Below, piece by piece: positions 24,147-36,900 of a stretch of 64,000 bases of DNA. The notes beneath the pieces are model-generated. The model did no database searches, was not told the DNA's origin, and saw nothing but the letters and a program-made list of their open reading frames with translations. The stretch is from NCBI RefSeq assembly GCF_030253575.1, contig NC_080562.1, forward strand, positions 43,563,852 through 43,627,851, written 5' to 3'. Origin of the DNA: Rhododendron vialii (lineage: Eukaryota; Streptophyta; Magnoliopsida; Ericales; Ericaceae). Numbering within the stretch: the first letter of the stretch is position 1; each line of letters opens with the position of its first letter. The position numbers and the translations under genes are program-made.

Positions 24147-27100
24147 ATGATGGTGGTGGGTTTCCGGTTTTATTATCCACATTCGAATTCCTCTCGTAGG
24201 AATAGGAGTATGTTGTTGTCGATTCAAAAGTTGCAGGGGAGGAGGAGCTTCACCCGTTTCTTCCCTTGTTCATCTTCATCAAAGACAAACAACGACTACT
24301 TCCCTTCCCCTCATACACATCTATCTTTCTCTTCCAAATCTGCTGAACCGAATCGACTCAACGATTCAAAGCTGGAGGACCAGTCGAATTCACTTCCCAA
24401 AGGCTCCCCTTTTCCTGGTTCTGCCCCCATCTTCTTCTTCTTCTTCGTCTTTTTTATTTTTTTATTTTTATTTTTTAAATAAAATCAGTGGGCGAATGAG
24501 TTCTGAGTTCAATTCTTGCATTGTAAATTCCAGGGCTGGAGGATGTGATGATGGGCTACATCTTTGGCAAGAAAAAGGCTACTGAAGTTGCTCACTCGTA
24601 GGTACTCCTCCCCCTCACATCATCCTTTTCTTTATCTTTGTATTCCCTAATTGTCCATTGGGAGTGCATACTTCATTCTTCTTTTGATCAATGTGAAATT
24701 CATCAAGGAGAAAAATCTTACAAGAATCAAGAAGGCATACCTTCCAACGAGAAAAAACGCAGCTAAGCTGAGGCAAAAATCCTAGAGGGCATTCGCCAAC
24801 AGCTACAAAGCTTACAAGAATCAAGAAGGAGCAAACAACTAATGAAGATGGAAAAACTCCCCACTTACTAAGCTTAGATCTTTAGTTCTCAGCGCTCTTT
24901 TAGTTACACGTCAGGATGTATCTAATTTGGTTTGTTGGTAGTTTTTGGAATCTTGGGGATTCATACTGATAAACCTTTTCAGATTGTGTTGCCCTGAGTA
25001 TTTACTATTTAACATTCATGACATCCCAAGCATTTGCCATTATAATGAAGGCCTAATAGGATGAAAAATTGCTCATTGTTTATAATGAAACGTGTTTATG
25101 GCAACTTTGTGCCTTATGGGTGATGAGCAATGGAGATGAATGTTGAAGAAGCAAACCTGATGGATATCTGAGAGAACATGCTAACTTGACTTAGAATTTG
25201 TTGTCAATTGAGGGAGCTATCTCACATGCTTAAGATTTACATATTGCCAGAGTAAGGGGTTGAACTTACAGAAAGAAGTACTATGCACCACTATGAAGGC
25301 TCTCTGCAGAAGGAAAGAAAGGGAAATGAGATGGCTCTCTGCAGCACATCTACTTGCCTATGAGCCTATCCAAAATTCAGTTTTGACTGCTTAGTGGGTT
25401 ATCTTACAGACTCACAGTTAGTGCAGTTCATTGGGAAGCCGAAACTCACAGATTAATTGTACTCTTTCTTTCCTACTTTTGTTCAGATAAATGATAAATC
25501 AGAGTTTTTTTGTCCGTTTAGTCAACAGAACAATGTACTTGCCAATTTGTAATATAGAGGGGCAATCGGAGTCTCAGACCTTCTTGTTGCACTATTTTTT
25601 CTGATTAAATGGTTTAGGCTCCATATAGCCTTTGAACTGGTTCATAGTTAGATATTCGAGAATCAGATCAAGAACTACAGTTCGTACTAAGTTGCATGCC
25701 TCCCTTATGCCTTTTTGGACACCTTCCTCTTTATCAAGAATCTATTGTGCTAGTCATTCTTTTGGGCAGGCATAATCGTGTAAACTAACTGAGTTGGATA
25801 TTTTGTCATTGTCATCGAAATTGTTCTTGATGGAGCGAATTATGCTTAGATTCTGGAGGCAGTCCTATAATTTTGGTTCAAAGTGGTAGTGCTTGATGAC
25901 CTTTTTTTTTTGACATGCGTTATTTCCCTTTCCTTACCAGGGTATGGAGGCATATTGTCCAGAACGGCGATATACTTGTTGATGCTACTTGTGGCAATGG
26001 TTATGATACGCTAGCAATGGTCAAAATGGTTGCTGATAAGTCAAGTACCGGTCGTGTATATGCAATGGATATCCAAAAAGCTGCTTTGGAAAGTACTTCA
26101 TCTTTACTAGATGAATCACTTGACTCAGATGAGGTGCTTACTTTTATTCATTTCTCTATTGTTAAATTTACAAGGCAGCAGCATTGAATTTGTGATTAAC
26201 AACCCTGTTGTCTCTATATCGGCAGTTGGTGTTTGGTTGCCCTTAGGATGCAAAGTATATGATAGGTCTGAAATCCTATTTAATTAGAGTCTATATTTCT
26301 TTACAATGAGTCTGATCTTGTTAATGTTGGCTAGTTATGAGGATTTGCATGCCCAATTTAAGTGGTATTACCAGCCGTTTAGGAGGAGTAAGGCAATTAG
26401 ATGTATCTTTAATTCATCTTTATGACTAATCAATCTCGAATATTTCCACATTCATGTCGTTCTTCCTTTATGTAAACCAATTCACTCAAGAGAGAGGGAG
26501 TAACGCAGTGATTTCGTCTAGAGCCTCAATCAATGATCTACTGCATAAGATCGTTTGTAACAGATCAATGTAGAGCACCACCATCAGAAGCAGGAGGTCA
26601 CCACATCTTTCTCAGTTTCAGACCTCCCTTCGCGGCTATGTCTTGGATTGTCAATACTCTCTCATAAATTCCAAGTCTCTCTTGGAGACAGGATTGATAC
26701 ATAACCTAGGTCAAAGAAAACATGGGCACTTGGCAGTTATATGTTTTGCATCAATTCTGAGTATCGGCATATAATTAGTCATTTTGAGATACCTAGAAAG
26801 AGATAGGAATGCATAATTTCATTCGTCTGAGTATTAATGAGTTTTGTCATTTTCAGCTGTCGTGTAAATTTTACCAGATTTCTCATTTTTCATCTATTGG
26901 AAGAATATGGAATCAGGAAAAAGCATTAGTGATCTTATCATCCACAATTTCGTGTCCACGTCAAACTTTTGTCACTGTGTATTCATCGATTTTCCAATCT
27001 ACTCAGAAAGGACTTGTTGAGCTCTTTGCCATTTGCCACAGTAGAATGGAGGAAGTTGTTCCAAAAGGTATCCCTGTGAGGTACATAATGTGATTCATGG

Positions 27101-27767
27101 TACTTTAACCTTTGAGCTATGTCTTTCAGTTTATTTGTTGATACCTTGAAAGAGTTAAAATTTGTTTTCTATGCTTTATCATATTTAGAGTCAGAAGAGT
27201 TTAGATAAGACTTTTAATGTGACTAGCAAATACAGAAAAGTCTCCGGGCATAAGGAGGCATAAAAGAAGAGGTATACCGTAATAAAAAAACCTTATTTGA
27301 CTTCAAGAAGCATTAGAATGCCTTGATGTTAGAGAACAGATTTCATTTCCAGGTTCATAGCTATAGTAGGAGCGTAGGAGAGTTCAGGTGGTATAAACCA
27401 GGGCAACAAATGTTGAGCATATTGCTCCCCTTGGTTTGTTGTAGGCTGGTTGCTTTCAACTTGGGCTACCTTCCAGGAGGTGACAAGGCGACAATAACTG
27501 AGTCAGAGACAACCCTACAAGCACTGGAAGCTGCCAAGAGAATGCTAGCACCCGGAGGCCTCATCAGCCTAGTTGTTTATGTGGGCCATCCTGGAGGAAG
27601 GTAATACTTCTGCTGTAATGCGATTCCAAGAACCAGTTGTTTGCACTGTGCATTGTCAAATCTCTATTCTTTCTCAACCATATATGGTTGGTGAATGGAT
27701 TGAAGTGTGGTAATCACAAAGTCTTCTATAAAACTGACAATGACATGTGCTTGTGCGCTTATAGGGG

Positions 27768-27844
<77 letters not shown>

Positions 27845-28099
27845 TGTGTGTGAGTGATAGAGCTTACTTGCATGTGTACTTTTAGGTGCTTCTTGTTTAG
27901 AATAGGCTCTGATGTCCATTCCAGAGTCAATTTATGGTAGAGGCTAAGAACTTGATTTCTGCTGCTGTTATATAGGGAGGAATATGAGGCAGTACAAGCT
28001 TTTGCATCTGGATTACCAGTTGAGAATTGGATCTGCTGCAAGCTTCAAATGCTGAACCGATCATCAGCGCCAATCCTGGTTCTCCTGTTGAATAGATAA
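24147..28099 (+). CDS. SAM-dependent methyltransferase, YtqB/MnmM-like (putative rRNA methylase family)
   Basis: Six exons: 24147-24417, 24534-24597, 25941-26133, 27007-27080, 27445-27600, 27976-28099; 882 nt in frame, 293 residues. The first ~90 residues are Ser/Arg-rich and look like an organelle transit peptide. The catalytic part has SAM motif I ([13 protein letters not shown]), an acidic loop end (VYAMDIQ), [22 protein letters not shown] and the end [16 protein letters not shown]. This pattern is that of the bacterial YtqB family, now called MnmM, shown to methylate the wobble-uridine side chain of tRNA. A tRNA role in an organelle is inference. Introns 2 and 3 are long (1.3 and 0.9 kb). 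Intron 5 holds a CT/GT microsatellite. No stop or frame break seen. Confidence 0.88.
27772..27852. repeat. Compound microsatellite (CT)n(GT)n in methyltransferase intron 5
   Basis: About 27 CT units followed directly by about 13 GT units. The open frames across it are artefacts of the repeat. Confidence 0.9.
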
Positions 28100-28565
28100 A
28101 CATGCCTTCCCTTCGGACAATTTGTACGAATTTCTGAATTCCTGTACCCTCTGTTACTTGTCTGCAATTTGTTTAGATTCCATTTGTTGCTTTCAACTGT
28201 ACTTTGTATAAGATCCTCTCTCTTTTGTTTTCTCTTTTTTCTTTTTCAGAATCAATTTGATTCACCAAGAGACAACCTCAATACAATAGGATCTGGTCCT
28301 TTGTAACAAATTTATCAACTTCTGAAATTTGTCACTGTATTAAATTATCCATCAACTGGAACCTAAGTTACAGTCACCCTCATCGGAAAATTTGCAATTG
28401 TTTCACATAGCCCATATGTTCAAATACGCATGGTACAAAGTATCAAATGTTACATTCACCCTCATCAGAACCTGTATTATAGAAAGTGCTACCATTAAAA
28501 AAAAGAAAACAGAAAAAAAGAAGAGAGGTAGATCAATCTATTTCCACCCATGTTATGTCTGGCAA
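28100..28565. other. Intergenic, convergent 3' ends
   Basis: 466 bp between the convergent methyltransferase and patellin stop codons. Probably both 3' UTRs and terminators. No gene is seen. Confidence 0.6.
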
Positions 28566-30730
28566 TTAGGCAGCGACAAGGACTGCAGAGGAAGCTGAGC
28601 TAGTCCGGGTCTTGAAGCGATACAGGACACGCTTCTTCTTGAAGGACCCATTGTCAATGGTGAGTACAACCTTACCGGGCTCTCTGTTTGTGAAAGAGTT
28701 GAGAATGGATCCTTCCTGCCATCCCATCTTCCTTCCTTTCCGGACTATCAAGGTGTAAGACCCCTCATCATCTGGTACAAACTCTTCCTTGTAGTTCACT
28801 TCCCATCCCAACACAGTCAAGTCCCATAACAATGTGGTTCCAACCTGCTTTTTCAAACATGTCAAAAACATATTCAGCTTAGGGAAACCAAACCAGACAC
28901 AAAGGAAAAAAACCCCGATTATGATGGAGTAACCGTGACCTCTGGTGCAGGTATCTCAATAGATTCGGTTGAGCTGGCCTTAACAGTGACCTCATGGACT
29001 TCATCTTCAAAAGAGAACTCGGAGTTATTGTCTCTCTTAAACCCGCCATAGTGCGCTGGAATTTCCTCTACAGCTACGTACCTGTAAATAAAGATTGCTT
29101 TTAGATTTATTGATTGCGGTGCTTTGACAAGCTCCCCGAAGTCAAACATGATGATTATGGATTTTCCTTACCTGAGAAGGGTTTCTGTAACCCTTGCAGG
29201 CCGAGCGAAGACAAATTTGCTCTTGGTTCTTTGGGTCAAGAAAGGTGATGAGAGGGCATTGAAGGCATAGTACCAGAAAGGCACATTGATGAAGATCTAC
29301 AACCAAAAACACGTAACCGGTTGATATAATTGACTCAAAACTTTAAGAGTATTAGTATTCAGAATTCCTCTATAACTTCTTAACCTACCGTACTATCAGC
29401 CTATTTAGTGCCGAACGTGATCTTGAGTTTTACATACAGATCTGAACAAGTTTGGATCTTGAAAGAGAGGAGGGGAAAAGGTAGAAAGATATCCAGAAAG
29501 GCAGTGGATGTAAAGAGACTTGCGTAAGATTGAACAACGAAGCTGAAAAAAATTAAGGGGGAGGGGGGGAAATGTAATGCTTACATTTCTTGCAACTAAT
29601 TCAGGATAATTATCCTGAAGAAGCCCCACAGCTTGTTTCGTGGCCAGCCGGAGCTCCTTCCAGGCCGGTCCTGGCGTGTTCCTGAGATCGTTGATTTGGA
29701 CCAATGAGGACACACCATCTGGCTTGAAATTGAGCTTCTGAATCCCTTTCTCCATCTGCTGAGACCTCCACCTCAGAAACTTTTCGCGCCTCTCCTCTGT
29801 TCCGAACGTCCTATTGTAGATGTCTTCATCACCAAACACCCCATAAAGATTGTAACAAACAGGACGGCCTTCACGGTCCACACCACTGATGTAGGCGGCA
29901 GAGTCTAAATCACTCCCAAAATCTTCATCCGGAACGGAATCGATCTTGAATTTCTTCCTCCACTGAAGGGTATTCCTTAACATATCAAAAGCCTCGTTAA
30001 CTTCGAATTCTCTAGCCCTTAGAAACTTCAAGAGTATGACATCAGTGCCTTCATCTCCCTTGCTAGGCAATAAGGGCACCCCCCAAAGGCTAATATCCTC
30101 AATGGTTAGAGGGGGATTCTCTTTTTCATTGCCTTCATGGTCGGGTTTCATTATTTCCTTACCTTTGTCTATGGTGTTGGCTGGTTTTTCTTCTTGTGTC
30201 CCTTCTTTCTTAACCGAATCTTCTTTCTCTTCGCCTCCGTGTTTTAACGCTTCTTTTCCTCCGTCTGTTTCATTAGCGTGTATTTCTTCTTCTTTTGCTG
30301 TTGCACTTCCCTTGTTTTTGCCTTCTTCTGATTGTTTCTGTGTTGATTTTGCATTTTCAGCCGCTTGGGTGTTATCCTTAGCGTCCTTGAAAAGGGTGTT
30401 CTCTTGAATTGCATCTTGAAGCAATGATCTCAGCTTGATCAATGCCTTCTTCTCAGGTTCCTTCAATTCAGAAAGTAAATAACTTTCTTCTTTGAATGTT
30501 CCGTTTCTCACAATAACAGTAGAAGATGATGAAGCCTCACCTGCTTCACCATCGATTTTTGTCTCCTCAATCAACTCCTCCCCTGTTTTGGGCTCATGAT
30601 CTTTCTTCGGATCGCCAGGCTGTTCTGCGAATTTAACCTCTTTGGCATCCTTTGGGGGATACTCTTGTTGTTTTTCGGGAACCACAACTTCAGCCACCTG
30701 GGATGGTTCAGATGTCACCTCAGCGGCCAT
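28566..30730 (-). CDS. PATL: Patellin (SEC14/CRAL-TRIO plus GOLD domain)
   Basis: Four exons on the minus strand: 30730-29585, 29296-29172, 29081-28940, 28844-28566; 563 residues, frame kept at each join. Residues 1-215 are an acidic Lys/Glu-rich tail with the patellin segment FKEESYLLSELKEPEKKAL. Then follow the CRAL-TRIO N region (VILLKFLRAREFEV), the lipid-binding CRAL-TRIO core (about 270-430: GRPVCYNLYGVF, VSSLVQINDL, NVPFWYYAFNAL) and a C-terminal GOLD domain (TLLWDLTVLGWEVNY, DEGSYTLIVRKG, RVLYRFKT). Patellins bind phosphoinositides and act in membrane trafficking, including cell-plate formation. Which patellin paralogue this is cannot be fixed by eye; the long acidic tail suggests the larger PATL types. 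Confidence 0.93.
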
Positions 30731-33700
30731 GGTTGAAGTTTATCGGGTGAATCAAAGATCTTTCAGCAACGGAATTGTAATGGTAGAAACAGGGAATGGG
30801 AAACGCTTGAATATGTGAGGGAAAATCAGAAATCATAGAGGGAGAGTGAATACAGGTCGCACGGTTTTCGAGGCTCCCCTATTTTTACACCTCTGTTTTC
30901 TTTCCTCCTAAATTTGGTGGGAAAAGAGTGGAAAACATCTATTATGGTTTTGTGGACGCCCATTGAGCTCGGCTTGGATACAGCACATGCCAACCGTTAA
31001 TGGTAACAATATAAAACAAAATCTAAAATCAAAAGAAAATGGTGAACGTGCGACTTCTTTCTAAACTTTTTGTCTCTGGAAAATTTATGACCAGACCAAT
31101 ATGGTAGTGAAAACTCCTGTTTTTTTAGCACTCGAAGCCGAGCAAGCAAGGCGTGATCGCGCTTGTAGGCACTAGCTGATTGAGTGCGGGCGTGTCAAGA
31201 CAATGCCGTAAATCTAACTTCTAAACTGAAGCGATTGCATGTGACTTAAAAAGAAAAGCCACAAAATGGTTCGAGGGTTGTCACAACAAAGTGGACTTTT
31301 AACTATTTCCTAATCGTGTAGGAAAAGAAAGAACGAAAGCGATGGTAAAAACTAATCGAACTCCATTAAAACAGTTTAAAAGAGTTGATCAAATGAAAAT
31401 AATAAAGTACTTTGCTAGATGGACATAATACTCAACGGGTTGAGTGAAATGGAAATGATAAAAGCTGGAGTACTTTGCTAGAAAGTAGAGTGTTTGTTTG
31501 ATAAGCGTTGGGCTTTTGATTGGTGCCGGACCTGTATTTTGCCATCAAAACTTGTTTTTATAGGCCAATGAAGTCCTCACGGTTTTGGGAAGCATTTTGC
31601 CCGCCTTCTTCTTTCTTAGTACTTTGACACAAATGTCCCATGTCTTATTTGCACTCTTGTAATTGGCGATTGATGGCGACCGACCATGACAGAGGTTTTC
31701 AACAGATTTTGGTTCAGATGGGATGATGAAGCTCATAACCTCCACAATCCCCGTTTTCCGCGGTGAATGGTAGTAATTGGAGGGAAATAACCACTTCAGC
31801 CATAATTGAAATGATCTTGTTCGTCAAAAATAAATAAATAAATAAATTTACTTCAGCCACAACCAACTCCCCCATTCCGTCGGCCTTAATCCATTATCTG
31901 AACCAACTCCATGATTCGTGGCCTCATGTGCGTGCAAACCCATAGATCTTGGGCCATGATTTATCTTCAACTAACTAATACATATCTGGGCCCAATTAAG
32001 ATAACTTAGCCCACGGACTTACAATCCATAATAGCCCATAGATGTGGCAAATGGGCGGATTGAACCGGGTCATGGGTCGAATATGGGTCGAATAGTAGGC
32101 GGATTGAAACAAGTACGGGTCAAATCCAACCCCGCCCGCCCCGACCCATTTTCCATTTCTCTCCCCCCGCCCCCCTCCTTTTCTCTTCCCCTTCCTTTTC
32201 CTATGTCTTCCCCCGGTATGGGTTGAATATGAGTCCACTTTGTGGATGCTTCAAAGAGCAATACGGATAACAAATAGCAATGAGCCGATCAAAAATAATA
32301 ATCATCATGTGCAGCCGGTACAAAAAAAAAAAACCCAAACCATTACTTCTCCCGTGCCCCAAACCAAACCAATCCAACCTGAAAATATGGAATTGCCCGA
32401 GTATTTTATTTTGTGGGCTTTTCATTTTGTCCTTATTCAATTTTTTTCGCATTGATTCGTTTTGCGACAAACTTTTTACCTTATTGATTTGTCTTGATGA
32501 AAGAAATCGGAAAAGTTTTTTACTTTTACCCAAATATATTGTCATATCCAAGATTTTACTTTAGTTTACTTTTGCATCAATTTTTTTTAGTAGATTATTG
32601 GTTTGACTCTATGAAAAGAATCGAAAACGTAAAAAATTATGATCAAAACTTTTTTTTTTTTGAATAAAAGTGAAAAAATTGGTTTATTGGCTAAAAAATT
32701 TTGAATTTCGATCTTAATTTTTTATTTTTTAGATTCCTCTCGTCATGAGGACACAATAATTCACAAAAATAATCGACAAAAACTAACAAATACAAAAAAA
32801 ATTAAATAAATACAAAAATAATTAGCGAATTAACTTATTTAAGCAAAAAAGAAGTCTCAATTATAATTATATCTTGTAGCTCCAAGGGTTGGTGGGTCTT
32901 GCAAGTCTTTGAAATGGAGAGAGAGAGAGAGAGCGGGGGGGGGGGGGGGGGGGTGGACCACTGAACCCATTTTCCAGCCAAAAAAAAAACCCGTAATCCA
33001 GTTCGCTCTTTTGTTGTTTGTGTACAGGAGGCTAAGAAAAGTATTCCAGTTCACTCTTGTGCAAGAATGGTCTTTTAATTTTAACCTATATTGAACCCAT
33101 TTAAATCCATGCAAATATGGATTGATATGGATTCAACCCATCTCAACCCATTTATACAATATAGGCGGGTTGAATTGGGTTGAAAATGAACGGATTTAGA
33201 CGGATTAAAAAATATGGATTGAGATTACCACCTCTAATAGCCCATGTGCTGGCCAAATTCAATTAATTTCTTAATTAAATGGTCTTCCAATGTTAGCCCA
33301 ATGCTTGGTGTCAAAACATAGTTCGCTAATCTTGCAACACCATTGCGCCAAATGTTTTTCTCCGAGTACAGAATTCATATCCATCTCCCCAACTTTGCAC
33401 CAGTCATGCAGGCATGCAGCTCTCAACCTGAGCATGCACAATCCTTCTACCAAACCAAAAAGTCCCCCTACTCGCTCACAAGCATAGGAGGAAAATTTAA
33501 TCCCCACCGCATTTCTAGTAAACAACATACTCGCCCTCGAATGAGGGAAGAACTACGCAATGCTACTTTAGCCAACAACGAAATATGCACGGTCTTTCAA
33601 CGATCCTCAACATTCCAGGTCTGTGGTCGCCAAGGCCAATACATTGACTTTGAGACGGACTGCTGCATACACTAACATTGATGCAGCCAACTATCCCAAT

Positions 33701-33944
33701 ACAATTTACGTACTGAACTTTCATCTTCGATCTCGAATTTCTACTTCTGTTTGACAAGTACTCCGACAATTTCATTTTATTCAGAGTTTGATTATGGGAC
33801 CACATAAAAAACGTTCCACTGTCAAAGGAAAAAAACAACCAGATAATTCATTTGTCAAGAAATCCCTGATAACACCATTAAACAAGGCAAGCTCACACTG
33901 TGCTTGTCGCCGACAAAGTATCTGATATTGTTGCAATAACATAT
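30731..33944. other. Intergenic region, no gene seen
   Basis: Begins with the patellin leader and promoter (CT-rich leader on the minus strand, weak AAAAATA near 30888). Beyond it there is no recognised coding sequence. 32040-32240 and 33100-33230 carry GGGTTGAA- and CCCATTT-rich sequence resembling decayed repeats. A (GA)n tract runs into a 19-base G run at 32935-32953. The last part (33550-33944) is probably the 3' UTR of the sulfurtransferase gene. Confidence 0.5.
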
Positions 33945-36900
33945 TCACGAAGTGGAGACAGGCGTGTCTGGATGTGCTCCCCATTCTGTCCATGACCCAT
34001 CATATACTGAAACATCAGTCTTCCCAAGTCGATGAAGACCCTGTAAAGATGAGAAAGAGATCTTTATCTCACATCTTTCACGGAAGAATAATCTTCTTTA
34101 TTCTTTTGGGCAGAACCCCAACTTCACAATCACAGGTGTTCAATTTCATAAGTTCATCTCATATCTTCGATGTACTCGTATCTCTCTTTATAATTCCTGT
34201 ACAATGACACTATACTACATATGGCAAACTTATTTTCCACGAAAAGATCCCATAATAGTCTCAACTACTCTCATTTGTGAAGGTACTTTATTAGGACGCA
34301 GCGGTGTGGAACTAAACTAAACAATAAGAGATACTCGGAATAGGAAGATGTAATGTAATATAGTGGCAAGGAAACATATGAAACCAGAGGAAACTTCACC
34401 AGGGCAAGAATGCAAGCAGTTACACCAGTGCCACATGAAGTTACAACAGGGCCGTCCAAAGTGATGCCTGCACAATGGTAGAAAAGTTGGTTTTTTAATT
34501 CCTTTTGAGCAGACAGAAATGATTAATAACATGAATCCTAAAACCAAGATTATCGGACTTGATGAAAGGGGAACGATAAACACTGCCTATTGATGTTTTA
34601 AATGCATTTTCAGAAGCTTTTCAAAAACAAAAAAAATGCATTTTCAGAATGACAGAACAAGAGTACCAAGTATTGCCAGTAAAATCACTGAAACCTTTTA
34701 TTTAACAGTTCAGTCTAGAACAATATGACAGTTCAACATTATCAGGCCATGGTGCAATTCTACGAACACAGACAAAAGTGCACATCTGTGTCTAGAATCA
34801 CTCACGTGGGCGTGGGCCACACAAGTATTTAATATTATGGGTCTGATACAAATTGCACAGTTCCAGACACATCTATGCCGGATCTGTGCACATTGGCCGG
34901 TGTCCCTGGGACTTTTGTAATCCACCAACCCTTCCCCAACCTATTCTAGTTGAACGTCTTATTTCCCGGCTAGCAAATCTCACCTTAAATCGGCCAAGTG
35001 CCCCAGCGAACCCTTCTGATAAGTACGGGCATATATGTTTTTGACATCCCTACATTATCTTACAAGTAACTTTATTACTGATTGAGTCAACCACTTCACC
35101 ACGAGTCTCAGGATAATCGAGGAAATAAAAAACATACCAAAGATGACATAGGTAGGAAATAAGGAAACTACTTTAAACATTAGCGAAACTTAAATCATAC
35201 ACACTAACATTAGTAGTAAAAGCAAAAATGCATTTCAATGGAACAGAAATAAACATGCAAACAATTGCTTGCGCACACATGCACGTAAATACTTTTTTAC
35301 CTTCTTGATCAAATCTCTTTTTAAGCTCATCCGAGGGTAGAAGTGTCTGCAATCCATCAAGCATCTGCAATAGACAATCCAAAATAGCTTCAATGAAAAT
35401 TCTAAAGTGACAAATAAGAAAAAAGCAAAGAAGCCAGGTTTTAGACAGACGTATAGAAACACCTAATGTTAAGGCTTGTTAAGTTTCAAGCATAGCAGAC
35501 AGACTTAAAGTGCATATTAAAAAATCTCCAATATTACTAAACAAAGAGAGAGAATATTTACCTGTGGGAAAGGAATGCACTTGCTTCCTGGTACATGACC
35601 ACTTCTTATTCCTTTTCGAGGCTCTGCTGCAACCCCATCAAACCTGGAAAAGAGCGGAATCTCCATCAAATCCAAGAAGAAGTTCCACAAACAAGGGAGT
35701 CCATTGCATTCATATATGTACATCACCTATGTTTTCTGTAAAAGGAAACAAAAAATTTAAAATTTGGGGCCTCCCTTCAGAAGATTTATGGATCACAATT
35801 CAGCTGTATTGGTTGCAGACAACAAGAACGTCCCTACGGTCAGTCGATCATCATATTGGAGACTTGAACTTTACACCCTGAAACTTCAGCGAACGAATTC
35901 TTTGGATGTTGAGGTGGACAGAATTCGACCAGAGTTAATTGTACCTTGGGATACTGGATCATTTCAAGTGGTCATCAGGGGAAGATCAGCTACATATTGT
36001 TATCGTCCTTTCTGGTGATCACTTGAAGGGTCCAACTATTCACAGAACCGGAATGATGGCCTAGAATTTCTAGAGGAGAATCTTAACTTGTTCGGATTGC
36101 AATTGAGCCAGGATGACAGTTCAGTTAATGATTGGCATGAAAACTCAAAAATTTTGGATTCTATTTCTGCCAAAGTAGTTTCCAAATTGCCAACAAAAAC
36201 TTGCGAACATCGCATAGTTGCCAATAAGTGCTACTCCTTCCTGAAGTAGCAAATTCCAGGTTAGCATAAACATCTTCCAGATACCTATAAAACTCATCTT
36301 ATGTGTGAGTTATTCCAATCACATCTACAATTATGTACTCTCTAACCAACTAGAGTTTATCTTTGCAATCATTCCTGGTTCACTTTATTGTATTCTTTAA
36401 AGCATGTTTTCCCTTATTCCCCATGTATGTATGCATTGCAGTTGTCAAATAGCTTTTGGGGAGAATCAATTTTACGAATGAAACAGTACCTTGAAATAAA
36501 AAGGTAGAAGCAAAACAGTAATGGTAGAACATGTACCAATAAAAAGAGAACAGAAAAATGGAGCATTGAAAAAAAAAAAATTTATCGGCACATTGAAACA
36601 AAAATACAAAAAATCAAGTCCCTTCTGATCCTTAGACATCGTAAATGAAGGGACCCTTAAAGAGACTTGACACATTAAAACTTTTCCTGTGAATCATAAA
36701 CTTCAACACTTCTTCAAAAACCCTGCATTCCTTTCTGTCCAAATAACTGAAGCATGGTGCATATATTGCAGAATCACATAATAACCAGAGAGAAGCCATT
36801 ACGAATTCGACTCAGACTTGACAAAAACACCAAACGTAATAGACTGAAACTTAAAACTTAGGTAACGAAGGTCCAAATACATATCAAGCAACAAAATGAC

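Noticed and set aside
27637-28041. Frames on both strands around the CT/GT microsatellite
   Set aside because: Produced by the dinucleotide repeat (Leu-Ser or Arg-Glu runs) within an intron.
30036-30407. 123-codon plus frame opposite the patellin gene
   Set aside because: Antisense shadow of the Lys/Glu-rich patellin exon.
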